A stretch of DNA of 64,000 bases from an uncultured Lachnospiraceae bacterium (GTDB lineage: Bacteria; Bacillota; Clostridia; Lachnospirales; Lachnospiraceae), in contig CANRIV010000010.1 in assembly GCA_947630805.1 (NCBI GenBank), positions 17,703-81,702 of the forward strand. Direction: 5' to 3'. Under the pieces are notes generated by a model. That model was not told where the DNA came from and did no database searches. It worked only from the letters and a program-made list of their open reading frames with translations. The position numbers and the translations under genes are program-made. Of this stretch, positions 8,376 through 18,518 are shown one piece after another; the stretch's first letter is position 1; each line of letters starts with the position of its first letter.

Positions 8376-10112
8376 TTATCTTTTTATCCTTAAAGTCTTT
8401 ACTTTTGACCATTTTCCGTAGATTTTTTTTCCTGAATCTTTCCGAAAGGCTCTGACTTTAATATAGTATTTTCTGTTCTTTTTCAATTTTTTAATTGTAT
8501 AAGAAATTTTTTTGCTGTATCTGGTCTTTGTTTTCTTTGCCTTAAATTTTTTTGTAGTAGAATATTTAATTTGATATTTCTGTGCGTTTGCAATTTTCTT
8601 ATACTTAATCTTTACTTTATAGTATTTTGCTTTGGTTTTCTTTGCTTTCCCAACCGATGTAATCTTCGATTTTCCCAGTTTGGTATCCTTCTGGGATTTT
8701 GTAGTTTCCTGCTGGAATGTAATCTGCTCACTTACACCTTTTTTCCCGTCTCTGTTCAGATAAGACGCGTCCGCCATGTACTCATTATTGACAAAATCCA
8801 CCGCAAGATATACTGTGGCATTTTTATATTTTACTGCCACCATTCCCTCGGATTTGACACCATTGTTCTCATCTCTGTTCTTGGCGTTTTCTTCGATTGT
8901 TCTTGGAGCGCCGACACTGGAAACATGAATCAGCGTAGCTCCCGTCTGTTTTGTATTAATATTTCCTATATTCAGATTTGGATTATATTTCTGTTGTCCA
9001 TAAGACCAGTGCGAATGTCCGCTAAACATAGTTACATTTGAATATTTGTTCAGTAATGCCCGGAATCTTGCTTCATCCTTATTACCAAAATAATAAGTTA
9101 AATCATAAGTGTAACCACCCGGATTTTTCAAGTTTCCCACTGCTTTCGTCACATCTCCGTTTTCGGAAGCAAAATATGTATGGAAAAACAGATATACATT
9201 CTTGTCTGCATATGCTGCCAGATTTGTCTCCAGCCAATTCAACTGGTCCATCGTCACAAGATAAGCATTTTTTCGATATACTGCGCTGGTCTGACTGAAA
9301 AATATAAAAATATCTCCATTTTTCTCATAAACAAAATCTACACCTGTATCGCTGTTTATATTTTTAACATGGGAATCTGTCTTATTTTTTGTATTGACTA
9401 ATTTAGCAAAATTGGCAATATTTTTTCCTGCATCCCCACTCCAATAAACATCATGATTTCCCATACAGGTATATACCGTCATATTCGGATATTGATTGAT
9501 GGCATTGTTAAATTTAGTATATGCTGATGTCTCTGCCGCATTACTCAAATCACCGGTCAACCCTACAAAATCAATGCCTCTGTCATTCATAAATTTCAAA
9601 GCCCGGTTAAATGCAGGTACAGAATCATCGGAAGAGTAATCCGCATAACGGTTAAAATGCACATCGCTCATCAGTCCAAACTGATAAAGTGCCTCTTCTT
9701 CATGAAACTGTTTTTCTTGCGGTATATCATAAGAGGCAACTTTTTCTGCCCCGGAATTATAAACCAACAGTTCTCTGGCTCCCTCCGGTATTACCGTATA
9801 AGAAGATACAACCGAATATTCTGCTGTCAGATTCTGAGAAGTGGTTGACACCTGTCCCAGTTTTGAAAATCCAATTCCATTATATTGCAGTTTGTTTCCC
9901 TTTTCGTCTCCCCAATAAAAAGTATATGTTCCCGGCTTATTTGACGTAAACTGAATTGTTCCGTCAGCATTCCCGGCATTGCTGTTTGCAAAGTAATACT
10001 GTACAGTGTTTGCATTACTTTCTCCGTGCACACTGTCTGATGCCGGAAGAATTGCCACAGTCATAATTACCGCCAGCATCAGTGCTAATCTGTTCATTAT
10101 CTTTCTCTTCAT
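8376..10112 (-). CDS. Secreted calcineurin-like metallophosphoesterase with Lys-rich C-terminal domain
   Basis: From the chosen start (MKRKIMNRLAL, preceded by GGGAGAA) the product is 578 residues with a signal peptide ending near ASDSVHG. A beta-rich N-terminal domain precedes the phosphoesterase core. Metal ligands are seen in DVH (about 150-152), GDLSN (about 187), GNHD (about 218-221), an HTYF histidine and the GHSHW loop. The last 95 or so residues form a very basic Fn3/Ig-like domain ending in KVKTLRIKR, a common C-terminal module in secreted Lachnospiraceae proteins that probably binds the cell wall. The substrate is unknown. The ORF track starts at 10139, but that ATG lacks a ribosome binding site. 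Confidence 0.88.
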   Translation of the reverse strand: MKRKIMNRLALMLAVIMTVAILPASDSVHGESNANTVQYYFANSNAGNADGTIQFTSNKPGTYTFYWGDEKGNKLQYNGIGFSKLGQVSTTSQNLTAEYSVVSSYTVIPEGARELLVYNSGAEKVASYDIPQEKQFHEEEALYQFGLMSDVHFNRYADYSSDDSVPAFNRALKFMNDRGIDFVGLTGDLSNAAETSAYTKFNNAINQYPNMTVYTCMGNHDVYWSGDAGKNIANFAKLVNTKNKTDSHVKNINSDTGVDFVYEKNGDIFIFFSQTSAVYRKNAYLVTMDQLNWLETNLAAYADKNVYLFFHTYFASENGDVTKAVGNLKNPGGYTYDLTYYFGNKDEARFRALLNKYSNVTMFSGHSHWSYGQQKYNPNLNIGNINTKQTGATLIHVSSVGAPRTIEENAKNRDENNGVKSEGMVAVKYKNATVYLAVDFVNNEYMADASYLNRDGKKGVSEQITFQQETTKSQKDTKLGKSKITSVGKAKKTKAKYYKVKIKYKKIANAQKYQIKYSTTKKFKAKKTKTRYSKKISYTIKKLKKNRKYYIKVRAFRKDSGKKIYGKWSKVKTLRIKR

Positions 10113-10196
10113 AAATTCTCCCATCTGTCTTTCCATCACTGCTACATCTTTACCACATTATATATGCTATCGATATCCTGGGTATTCCCAGTTATT

Positions 10197-10634
10197 CTAC
10201 TGGCAAAGTTTTGTAACAATCTGCTGAATGACTTTTCCATCTGCTCTTCCTTTAAAAGCAGGCATAACTGTCTTCATAATCTGCCCTTTGTTTTTGGTAG
10301 CAATCACATCGGCAAATTTTTCATTTAATTCTGTCTCAACTTCCTCAGCGCTCATAAGTTGTGGTGCATAGAAATTGAATACATCATACCTTGCCTGATA
10401 TTCCTCCAATAAATCTGTCCTCTCAGCCGGGCAGCTGTCAATCTGCTCTTTTACGGTTTTCAATTCTTTTAAAATTACTTTATTGACCATTTCCTCCGGA
10501 ATATTTTCTCTGCATCCCGCATCAATTCCGGCCTTTTTTACCGCCTGAATTAATGCGGAAATAGATTCCTTTCTCGCTTTGTCTCTCGCCTTCATTGCTG
10601 CAATCATATCTGTCTGTAATGTCTTAATATCCAT
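10197..10634 (-). CDS. GatB/YqeY domain protein
   Basis: This 145-residue protein belongs to the YqeY family, which is related to the tRNA-binding tail domain of GatB. It has the usual opening (LQTDMIAAMKARDKARKESISALIQAVK), the central helices and the C-terminal KTVMPAFKGRADGKVIQQIVTKL. The precise role is not established; tRNA-dependent amidation or tRNA binding is assumed from the domain. It lies two bases after the YgiQ gene and is probably co-transcribed with it. Confidence 0.93.
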   Translation of the reverse strand: MDIKTLQTDMIAAMKARDKARKESISALIQAVKKAGIDAGCRENIPEEMVNKVILKELKTVKEQIDSCPAERTDLLEEYQARYDVFNFYAPQLMSAEEVETELNEKFADVIATKNKGQIMKTVMPAFKGRADGKVIQQIVTKLCQ

Positions 10635-10636
10635 CT

Positions 10637-12562
10637 CTATCTCCCTCTTTTCTTTTTATTTTTTTGATTTCTCTTTTTTGGATGATATTGTTCTTTTTTT
10701 ACACTGTTTTGGGAATTGTTTTTCCTCCGTCTTAAATCGTCTTTCTTATAGTTTACTTTTTCTTTTTTCAGTTGTCTAGGTTTAATCAGACAATTTGCTC
10801 CGAATCCAATCAAATCCTCTCTCCCGGCAATATGAAGTGCCTCTTTTACCAATTCATAGTTTGCCGGATTCCGGTACTGCATCAGCGCCCTCTGCATGGC
10901 TTTTTCATGCGGATTCTTTGGTATATATACCTTCTCCATTGTCCGCGGATCCACACCTGTGTAATACATTACGGTAGACATTGTAGAAGGCGTAGGATAA
11001 AAATCCTGCACCTGCTGCGGATTGTAACCGATATCTCTCAGATATTCCGCCAGTTTTACTGCTTCTCTCATATCAGAGCCCGGATGTGAACTCATAAGAT
11101 AAGGCACCACAAACTGTTTTTTCCCCATGCTCTGATTGAAACGATAATATTTCTCAATAAATTTTTCGTATATACAATGCGGAGGTTTTCCCATATAGGA
11201 AAGCACCTTATCTGAAACATGCTCCGGTGCCACTTTCAACTGCCCACTGATATGATGCTCTATCAGCTCTCTGAAAAATGTATCATCTTTATCTTCCATA
11301 ATATAATCAAACCGGATTCCGGAACGCACAAAGACCTTCTTCACTTTCGGAAGTTCCCGCAGCTTCCTTAACAGATTTAGGTAATCCCTATGGTCCACAT
11401 TCAGATTCTTACACGGTTTTGGAAAGAGACATTGCTTATTTTTACACACACCATTTTTCTGTTGTTTTTTACAAGATGGATGATAAAAATTTGCTGTTGG
11501 TCCTCCTACATCATGGATATATCCTTTAAACCCCTTCATTTCTGTTATTTTTATCGCTTCTTTTATTACAGATTCATGACTTCTGGACTGGATGACCCTT
11601 CCCTGATGGAATGTAAGCGCACAGAAACTGCAGGCGCCAAAACACCCCCGGCAGCTAATCAGAGAATGCCGGATTTCTTCTATCGCCGGAACTCCGCCCT
11701 CCGTCTCATAGGAAGGATGGTAAGTGCGTTCATAAGGAAGATCATAGATGTCATCCATCTCCCGGGTAGTCAATGGCATTTGCGGTGGATTCTGCACCAC
11801 ATAAACTCCATTTGGATATGGCTCTACCAGGGTTTTTCCATTTATTGCATCTGTATTTTCACTTTGAATCTTAAAACTGCGGGCATAATTTAATTTATCC
11901 TCTTTCATTGCGTCATAAGAAGGCAGAATTATCGGATCATATGCCAGTGACAAATCTCTGGTTTGAAAAACAGTTCCCCGAATATAAGTGATATCTTTAA
12001 TATCCATTCCGCTATCCAAAGCATCCGCAATTTCCACCATGGATTTTTCACCCATTCCGTATGAGATAATATCTGCCTGGCTATCCAACAGTATGGAACG
12101 TTTCAGACGATTGCTCCAATAATCATAATGAGCCATTCTTCTGAGACTTGCCTCGATTCCCCCTATAATGATTGGCTTGTCCTTATACGTATGACGAATT
12201 AAATTACAATAGACAACCGCCGCATGGTCCGGTCTTTTGCCAATGACTCCACCCGGAGTATAGGCGTCTTTGTCACGTCTTTTTTTGGAAACATAGTAAT
12301 GATTTACCATGGAATCCATATTTCCTCCCATGACAATAAACCCAAGACGGGGCTCTCCCAATATATTTATACTCTCATCATTTTTCCAATCCGGCTGTGC
12401 AATAATACCCACCCGGTATCCATGTGCCTGCAGGACACGACTGATAATTGCATGACCAAAAGAAGGATGGTCCACATACGCATCCCCTATGACATATACA
12501 AAATCCAACTGCTCTATTCCCTGTGCTTCCATATCTTCACGGGAAATTGGTAAAAAAGCCAT
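10637..12562 (-). CDS. YgiQ family radical SAM protein
   Basis: The 641-residue protein has a cobalamin-binding-like N-terminal domain beginning [34 protein letters not shown], characteristic of YgiQ. A radical SAM core follows, whose iron-sulfur ligands are in CFGACSFC (near residue 310). A second Cys-rich segment ([21 protein letters not shown]) may hold another cluster. The C-terminus is a Lys/Arg-rich tail. The biochemical function of YgiQ is unknown. The length fits the family. Confidence 0.93.
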   Translation of the reverse strand: MAFLPISREDMEAQGIEQLDFVYVIGDAYVDHPSFGHAIISRVLQAHGYRVGIIAQPDWKNDESINILGEPRLGFIVMGGNMDSMVNHYYVSKKRRDKDAYTPGGVIGKRPDHAAVVYCNLIRHTYKDKPIIIGGIEASLRRMAHYDYWSNRLKRSILLDSQADIISYGMGEKSMVEIADALDSGMDIKDITYIRGTVFQTRDLSLAYDPIILPSYDAMKEDKLNYARSFKIQSENTDAINGKTLVEPYPNGVYVVQNPPQMPLTTREMDDIYDLPYERTYHPSYETEGGVPAIEEIRHSLISCRGCFGACSFCALTFHQGRVIQSRSHESVIKEAIKITEMKGFKGYIHDVGGPTANFYHPSCKKQQKNGVCKNKQCLFPKPCKNLNVDHRDYLNLLRKLRELPKVKKVFVRSGIRFDYIMEDKDDTFFRELIEHHISGQLKVAPEHVSDKVLSYMGKPPHCIYEKFIEKYYRFNQSMGKKQFVVPYLMSSHPGSDMREAVKLAEYLRDIGYNPQQVQDFYPTPSTMSTVMYYTGVDPRTMEKVYIPKNPHEKAMQRALMQYRNPANYELVKEALHIAGREDLIGFGANCLIKPRQLKKEKVNYKKDDLRRRKNNSQNSVKKEQYHPKKRNQKNKKKRGR

Positions 12563-12570
12563 AGTCCCTC

Positions 12571-15039
12571 CTAAAGTGACTGCTCTGCTGCTTCCAAAGT
12601 TTTATATCCCTGCAGATGTACAGTATTTTCTATGGTCATCTCCGCCAGATTTTTCCCTTCTCTTGCAAGTTCCACAATAAACCGTCCATACATTTCCAGC
12701 AAAGCATCCGAATACGTCAAAAGCTCACCTTTTAAATAAGTCTCATAGGATGTGTTATCCATTTCATCCGCATCTCTTGTAATATCCCGGGCATTGGACG
12801 CAAGTTTCGGATATTTCCGGGCGAATTCTTTCATCCACTGCACCTGTATTTCGGAAATCTGTTCTACGATGGCTTTGCTTTGCTCGGACTTTTCAGGAAA
12901 ATACTTCTGTATCTGTTCATACTCTTTGGGCGCTGTAAACTCCATCATTCTTCCATATTTTTCTGTAATCATGTTCCAGCCTTTCTTTTTATTTTCCTGC
13001 CATAAATCTCTTATGCAGCAAAGCATATCATTATTCCACGTCATATACTGGCTTTTCCTCATGATATAGAAAAACGGCCAGTCATTCTGACAATCTGCGC
13101 GTCCACCTTGATTCTGTACTTTATCAAACGCTTCAAATTCCAGTTTTATAATCTGTTCCATCACTTCATCCCGTTCAGACATATTCTGATTCTTCTTGGC
13201 CGCACAGGCATCCGCTTTTTTCATAATCTGCTCCACATAATCATTTAAAAAATTAGATTCGGTCTCTTTTATTATTTTCTGCCGGCCTAGCTCATGAATA
13301 ATTAACCGGGCCACAATCTCAATCGTCAGGACTTTTCTGTCCTTTTCATTCAAATTCGTATTACTGTAGCAATCATCTTTCCAAGCCGTCCTCTGGTCCG
13401 GCATATCTGCCATCGCTCTTAAAATATCTCCCACTTCAGGAAGAATTTCCAGTTTTTTCGTTCCTTCCAGCATCCATTTATAATATGGGGCATATTTTCT
13501 ATTGAGCAGAAACAGACATTTCATTGTGTGCTGCATAAACTCTGAGATACATATATAGGCAGTAACATAATCTTTTCTTGCCATTGCTCTTGCATAATTA
13601 CATTGTCCGGTCTGCGCCATCGCCGCAATTTCTCTTGCAAGTTTCACCATTCTCGCCGCCTCCGGCTGTTCGAAAAAACCTTTACGTATTTCGGAAAAAA
13701 TTTTTTCGTCATCCCGGAAAACTATACCATTGGTTACCGTGGCAAGCCGATAATCTTCCAACTCAATCCATTGCTCCAGTTCTCTTGGGCTTTGCCGTAA
13801 CCCTGTATATTTTTCATAAAAATCTCCTATGATCTGCACGCCGCATCTTCCCTGTGCCATTTTTGTATCAACTCTTGTAATTCCCTGATATTCTTTCGGA
13901 AGTTTTTCATATTCCTGCTGTAATTTATCACCAATCAGATGGTATGTGTCTTCTGTAATCCACATACAGAAGCCCGGTCCAAAATCATGATCCATGGAAT
14001 AACAGTCGTCAAACCCAAAGCGTTCTGAGCCTTCTCCTACAAATCCCACAGCAATTTTATTTTCATACTGCGGAAATTTTTCATGTATCATCGGCGCACC
14101 ATATTCTCTGTAAAAATCCTGCGCCAGCTGTATTCCGGATATCTTTGATTCTTTTTTTTGAACTTTTGAAGAAAAATCTATCGCACTATCTTTTTTATCA
14201 CACACTTTGCAGTCTGTATCTTTTATCTCTTTTCTCTCCGGATGAATTTTCAGTTTCTGATATACACTCTCCAGATTTTCTTTGGTAATCTGATAAGCAG
14301 TTCCTTTTCCCATATTAATTTCAATTTCTTTTAGTGCTTCCTCATATAACGGTACTGCTTTTTTATAATTTCCTTTTTTACACTGTGCCGCTGCCATCGC
14401 ACTAAGCGCCGCACTATAATGGAAATTTTTCACTTCATCTTTCCGGTAAATGGAAAGGGCTCTCTCAAGATATTCTAACGCTTCATCTACCCGGTCTAGT
14501 TCCAGAAGAGAGGCTGCCAAATTAGAACAGGAAACAGCTGTCTCAATCTCTGAATTTTCTATTTTTTCGATAATATTCAATGCTTTTTGCTGATACTGCG
14601 CCGCCTGATTAAAATCATTCATCTCCTGATAAACCAGCGCAATATTATTGTTCAGACTTGCAAACCTGTAATCATCCGGAGCAATATTTTTTGTATAAAT
14701 ATCACATGCTCTGTCATAGTATTCTAATGATTCCTGCAGCAGACCTGCAGCTCTATGCGCATTTGCAATGTTTTGAAGCGCTGTCGCATATTCCACAGTG
14801 CCTTCTATCCCCATTTCTTTCATTAGACGAATGCAGTCTCTGCACGCCTGAATAGATTTTTCATACTGGCTGGTATCTCTGAAAAATCCCATCATCTCAT
14901 TCAATATCGTAAACTGAGCAGGTTTATCCGCTTCTTTTAACGCCTGCTTCATACTACGATTTAAAAATGTCTCAACTTCAGAAATTCTTTTTTCCTCAAA
15001 TAATTTGTCCAACTGTGCAATAAATTGATTGATGTCCAT
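12571..15039 (-). CDS. TPR protein with DUF4037 nucleotidyltransferase-like and DUF4125 domains
   Basis: The 822-residue protein has three parts. Residues 1-265 are tetratricopeptide repeats, for example [28 protein letters not shown]. Residues about 300-500 match DUF4037 and contain [11 protein letters not shown] (335-345) followed by [10 protein letters not shown] (348-357), a layout like the G-S...D-x-D motif of nucleotidyltransferases. Residues about 620-800 match DUF4125 ([28 protein letters not shown]). No signal peptide is present, so it is cytoplasmic. The combination suggests a regulatory protein that modifies a target or small molecule with a nucleotide, but the substrate is unknown. 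Confidence 0.85.
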   Translation of the reverse strand: MDINQFIAQLDKLFEEKRISEVETFLNRSMKQALKEADKPAQFTILNEMMGFFRDTSQYEKSIQACRDCIRLMKEMGIEGTVEYATALQNIANAHRAAGLLQESLEYYDRACDIYTKNIAPDDYRFASLNNNIALVYQEMNDFNQAAQYQQKALNIIEKIENSEIETAVSCSNLAASLLELDRVDEALEYLERALSIYRKDEVKNFHYSAALSAMAAAQCKKGNYKKAVPLYEEALKEIEINMGKGTAYQITKENLESVYQKLKIHPERKEIKDTDCKVCDKKDSAIDFSSKVQKKESKISGIQLAQDFYREYGAPMIHEKFPQYENKIAVGFVGEGSERFGFDDCYSMDHDFGPGFCMWITEDTYHLIGDKLQQEYEKLPKEYQGITRVDTKMAQGRCGVQIIGDFYEKYTGLRQSPRELEQWIELEDYRLATVTNGIVFRDDEKIFSEIRKGFFEQPEAARMVKLAREIAAMAQTGQCNYARAMARKDYVTAYICISEFMQHTMKCLFLLNRKYAPYYKWMLEGTKKLEILPEVGDILRAMADMPDQRTAWKDDCYSNTNLNEKDRKVLTIEIVARLIIHELGRQKIIKETESNFLNDYVEQIMKKADACAAKKNQNMSERDEVMEQIIKLEFEAFDKVQNQGGRADCQNDWPFFYIMRKSQYMTWNNDMLCCIRDLWQENKKKGWNMITEKYGRMMEFTAPKEYEQIQKYFPEKSEQSKAIVEQISEIQVQWMKEFARKYPKLASNARDITRDADEMDNTSYETYLKGELLTYSDALLEMYGRFIVELAREGKNLAEMTIENTVHLQGYKTLEAAEQSL

Positions 15040-15110
15040 TTTTTCTTTTCCTCACTGTTTGCTTCTCTGCTTTATATCATAACTTTCCCATTCCCATAAT
15101 ACAAGAAAAA

Positions 15111-15147
15111 AGTCTAAAACAGAATCCTTCCGATTCTATTTTAGACT
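15111..15147 (-). terminator. Terminator of the patatin/726-aa operon
   Basis: AGTCTAAAA-C-AGAATC pairs with GATTCT-A-TTTTAGACT around a four-base loop with one mismatch. On the minus strand TTTTTTC follows, so it ends the operon lying at 15182-18980. Confidence 0.9.
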
Positions 15148-15181
15148 ATGCGATACCCCTCGTCAAACACATATCCTGAGC

Positions 15182-17362
15182 CTATTTTGCTCCATGCGTA
15201 ATGATAATTAATTTTAACTCATCCCCCTGATACAAAAGTTCCATCTGCTCTGCACTGTCAGAGGACTGATAACTGTTATATGTAACATCCATATCTTCCA
15301 CCTGATTTAATCCAAACAATTTTCGTATTATCCATCCTATTTTTATTTCCGCGCGATAAGACTCCTTTGGTGTTGAATATACCTCTTCTGTTTTTTTATA
15401 AGAAATCCCCGGATGAAACCCCGCTATATTAGATATTTTATCTGCTGTGATAAATTCACCGATTACAACATTATTTTCATCCCGCACATATAATATTCCC
15501 GGCGAGAAATAATCTAATTTATAATTTTCATTCTGCTTGCTGATATATTGGCTTATCTCATATAAATCTTTGCATACACCGGATAATACTCCATTGACTG
15601 CTGTATTGACAAGCGTATCTTTTGCCCCATTTATTATCGTATGAATTCCCATTGCATCCGCATATTGACGATAAGCATTTTTTAATTCATCATCCGAATA
15701 TTTTTCTCCGGCATATACACCTCCAAACCCACACTGCGAGTGAGAAAATCCAATCGGATTTGGATATTGGAATAATACCTCCTTATATAACAGAACACTT
15801 CCTCCGGCTTTTCCCATCTGATACTTCAAAGGCCCTAACTTAACTTTTGCTCCAAGATTCATTTTGATACTGGAGTTGTTACTTATTATCATTGAGTCAA
15901 CATTATCGTCCAATAAATATTGCTCTCTGTATATTTCCTGTGCCTTTGCTTCTTTCTCACTGCTTTCCTGAAAACTGCGGGTCATTTCCATTTCCACTGC
16001 ATTTGTGGAAAGTTTCATAGGAATCATTCCCAAAATACATATTCCGATATCCAGACCACATCCTACATCCAGACTGGCTTCTCCTTTCGCTTTGGATACA
16101 ATTTCCGGTTTGCTCTGTTGCTGTTGTTCGGTTGGCTGATTTATATCAACTGCCGGATGTGGGTAGTCATATTCCCTTGCTATGTGGCTGCATTTTCCTT
16201 CTGCGTCTGTTTCTATTTGAAGAAATCCAGACGTATCCACGCAATACTCCAGAGATAACGTTCCTTTTGCAGTGAGCGTCAACTGTATTGCAATTCCCAG
16301 TGACAGATAATTTACTTGATTGACATCACTATTTAATATCGGAAGTGCTGCTTCCATACCTATCAGATATGTTCCAAGCACAATCTTGCCTTTTTCTGAT
16401 TTCGTAGTATCTTCAATATCTATTATTTGAACAATATCACTTAAATCTGCATTAAAATCATCTAATCCGATTTCCTTTTCTCCTTTTATAGACAAATCAA
16501 TTTTATGCTTCGTCATCAACCCAATAGAATAATCATTCACTTTTATTTGATCTTTTTTCTTATCATAATGGTAATCGAGTACCATTTTAACTGCAGGCTG
16601 ATCTAATGTTACGCTTCCCTGTAATGCGATATCGCATAAATCCGATTTTGCTTTATTTTTTATGTTGAGTTTCAATTTGTCACATAATAAGATATAGTCT
16701 TTTGCGATAGATTTTTGCGATGCTTTTTGGTAAGTAAATCCTACTTCTGTATCACCAATTAATACTGCATCCTGTATTGCGGTTGCAAAAAGAAGGGCAG
16801 GTTTTCCGGTTGCGTATTTTAATTTTCTATTGTCCGGCTGCATTTCCACTGCTACATTGTCGGAAGGAAAAAAGAAAGAAGAAGAGATTGTACCTTTCTC
16901 CCCTTCTTCAGTACTTAAATAAATATCAGAAAAAACTTCTTTGATTGATGGAATTGAAAATTCCACGTAAAAGACATTATTTTTTTCATAAGAGGAAATA
17001 TATTTACCACAAAAACCCATTTGAAAAAAAGACTGCCCAGCTTTTTTGTCCGGATAAACACAAAAAATATCATTTTGTTTCATAGAAGAAAAAATTTGAG
17101 GCACTTCTTTTTTATATTTTAAAATATATCTTTTTCCCTCTTTCTCCACATCATCAAAATTTTTTTGAATTTCCTTACCATTTTCAATACATAAAACATC
17201 CGGATTGAATTTTACACGGTTTTTATGATTCGCTGTCATTTCTACACTACTGAATACTTTGCGATGATACATTTTTGAAGCAAAAAAAACGCTCAGTGCC
17301 GTAATAACCAATCCACTGACGACAATAATACAAATAATATATATTTTCTTCTGATTCTTCAT
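15182..17362 (-). CDS. Large membrane-anchored protein of unknown family (726 aa)
   Basis: I do not recognise this protein. It has a basic N-terminus (MKNQKKIY), one hydrophobic segment at about 7-28 and a long extracellular part that looks mainly beta-stranded. A low-complexity Gln stretch in PTEQQQQSKPE (around 410) separates an N-terminal half containing several SLDLSIKG-like strand repeats from a C-terminal half. The second half includes a small Gly-rich segment (ASLDVGCGLDIGICILGMIPM) and GFGGVYAGEKYSDDELKNAYRQYADAMG. It follows a 56-aa membrane protein by 17 bases, and the patatin gene is just before that, so it is the last gene of a short operon. A link with lipid or cell-surface modification is only suggested by context. 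Confidence 0.7.
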   Translation of the reverse strand: MKNQKKIYIICIIVVSGLVITALSVFFASKMYHRKVFSSVEMTANHKNRVKFNPDVLCIENGKEIQKNFDDVEKEGKRYILKYKKEVPQIFSSMKQNDIFCVYPDKKAGQSFFQMGFCGKYISSYEKNNVFYVEFSIPSIKEVFSDIYLSTEEGEKGTISSSFFFPSDNVAVEMQPDNRKLKYATGKPALLFATAIQDAVLIGDTEVGFTYQKASQKSIAKDYILLCDKLKLNIKNKAKSDLCDIALQGSVTLDQPAVKMVLDYHYDKKKDQIKVNDYSIGLMTKHKIDLSIKGEKEIGLDDFNADLSDIVQIIDIEDTTKSEKGKIVLGTYLIGMEAALPILNSDVNQVNYLSLGIAIQLTLTAKGTLSLEYCVDTSGFLQIETDAEGKCSHIAREYDYPHPAVDINQPTEQQQQSKPEIVSKAKGEASLDVGCGLDIGICILGMIPMKLSTNAVEMEMTRSFQESSEKEAKAQEIYREQYLLDDNVDSMIISNNSSIKMNLGAKVKLGPLKYQMGKAGGSVLLYKEVLFQYPNPIGFSHSQCGFGGVYAGEKYSDDELKNAYRQYADAMGIHTIINGAKDTLVNTAVNGVLSGVCKDLYEISQYISKQNENYKLDYFSPGILYVRDENNVVIGEFITADKISNIAGFHPGISYKKTEEVYSTPKESYRAEIKIGWIIRKLFGLNQVEDMDVTYNSYQSSDSAEQMELLYQGDELKLIIITHGAK

Positions 17363-17379
17363 TTTTATCTCCGATTTTT

Positions 17380-17550
17380 TTATTGTCCCAGTTGTTTTTT
17401 AGAATATTGATTCAGCTTTATAAATATTTTCTTCTTTAAATCTACAAAATTAAAAATTAATTTTTTCATATACACGCATCCCAGACTGATAAAGGCTAAT
17501 ATACTGATAATGCCTGCAATTATTCCAACAATTTTCAATCCCTTGTGCAT
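17380..17550 (-). CDS. Small single-pass membrane protein (56 aa), not in the ORF track
   Basis: The ATG at 17550 has an ideal ribosome binding site (AAAGGAGG, seven bases before). The frame runs 56 codons to a TAA and gives MHKGLKIVGIIAGIISILAF followed by a basic tail. Residues about 6-28 form one membrane helix; the rest (MKKLIFNFVDLKKKIFIKL) is Lys-rich and amphipathic, probably cytoplasmic. It starts 14 bases after the patatin stop and ends 17 bases before the 726-aa gene, so it is part of that operon. The function is unknown; size and charge allow a role as a membrane partner of the neighbouring lipase. Confidence 0.75.
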   Translation of the reverse strand: MHKGLKIVGIIAGIISILAFISLGCVYMKKLIFNFVDLKKKIFIKLNQYSKKQLGQ

Positions 17551-17564
17551 TTGAATTTCCTCCT

Positions 17565-18419
17565 TTAAACGATTACTTTTTTTCTCGTCAGTTTTTGTGT
17601 TACTTTATTGAGATTTGTTACCAGAACATCTCCGGTAATCCTTAGTTTCTTTTCATCGTTTTGCTGATTTAAATATGATATGTAATGATAAATATATTCT
17701 AAATCGCTTATCCCGTTTGCAAAAACACCCTTTAATAGATAATAAGCCGTCTGATATCCCGTCTCTATCATTTTATGGATAGTATCCTGTTGAAATATTA
17801 CAGAGTCGGTAAGTAAATTTTTAATTGGAAACGTTATTTTTATAATCCTTTCATCAAAAAATGTATTTTCAAACTTGTAACAGCAATCATCAAAATAAAT
17901 ACATATAATATAGTCCAGCTTATGTTTTAAAAACGGATAAACGGGAATATTATCAATCAACGCCCCATCAAAATACTTTTTATCTTCAATTTTTACCGCA
18001 CGGTTATATATTGGCATTGCCACGCTGGCTTTTAAATATCTGGGTATCTGATTATGCGCAACTTTTCCTAAATCTTTATATACTACCTCTTTGTTATTCA
18101 TATGAAACAACGTCATATAGAAAAATTGGGAAATGATATCACTGGGCGCGTATAAACTTTCTATAGCATTTTGCAAAAAACTACTGCGGAGAATCTTACT
18201 GACAAACATACGATTATCATTATTACATACCTTTTTCCACATGTCCTCTGCTTTTTCAAGTTTATTTGCCGCAAAGGCATAAGCATTTAGAACACCTACA
18301 GATGAACTGCTGATATATTTGAAATTGTCATATGAAATATATTCACCAAGCGCCTTCAATGCACCTAACTGATATGCCCCTTTTGCCATCCCGCCTGACA
18401 GAACTAATCCTATCTCCAT
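17565..18419 (-). CDS. Patatin-like phospholipase family protein
   Basis: From the preferred start (MEIGLVLSGGMAKGAYQLGAL, with AGAGG upstream) the protein has 284 residues. The oxyanion-hole motif is SGGMAKG (8-14), the nucleophile is probably Ser40 in SSSSVGVLNA, and the catalytic Asp is D151 in the DGALIDNIP motif. The nucleophile elbow is S-x-S-x-G instead of the common G-x-S-x-G. The fold is that of bacterial patatins, which hydrolyse acyl esters of phospholipids or other lipids. There is no signal peptide. The track start (18467) is a TTG directly after a C9/G9 run without a ribosome binding site and is unlikely. It is followed by the 56-aa and 726-aa genes. Confidence 0.88.
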   Translation of the reverse strand: MEIGLVLSGGMAKGAYQLGALKALGEYISYDNFKYISSSSVGVLNAYAFAANKLEKAEDMWKKVCNNDNRMFVSKILRSSFLQNAIESLYAPSDIISQFFYMTLFHMNNKEVVYKDLGKVAHNQIPRYLKASVAMPIYNRAVKIEDKKYFDGALIDNIPVYPFLKHKLDYIICIYFDDCCYKFENTFFDERIIKITFPIKNLLTDSVIFQQDTIHKMIETGYQTAYYLLKGVFANGISDLEYIYHYISYLNQQNDEKKLRITGDVLVTNLNKVTQKLTRKKVIV

Positions 18420-18468
18420 TTTTTTAACCTCTGTATATATCAAAGCAAAAGAGGTAATCCTATACAAT

Positions 18469-18477
18469 GGGGGGGGG
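18469..18477. repeat. Homopolymeric G9 (C9 on minus) tract upstream of the patatin gene
   Basis: Nine consecutive G residues on the plus strand lie about 50 bases before the patatin start and about 41 bases after the TM2 gene stop. Runs of this length are prone to slippage. Here the tract lies in the untranslated gap unless the upstream TTG start is used. Sequencing error in the run length cannot be excluded. Confidence 0.8.
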
Positions 18478-18518
18478 ATACATATATGTAAAGGACACCT
18501 CTTTGCCTTAATAGCTTT

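Noticed and set aside
8571-9041. 156-aa plus-strand ORF within the phosphoesterase gene
   Set aside because: The sequence is a low-complexity mirror of the Lys-rich C-terminal domain; it has no start signal.
11390-11893. 167-aa plus-strand ORF in the YgiQ gene
   Set aside because: It is antisense to a well-supported radical SAM protein and lacks any recognisable feature.
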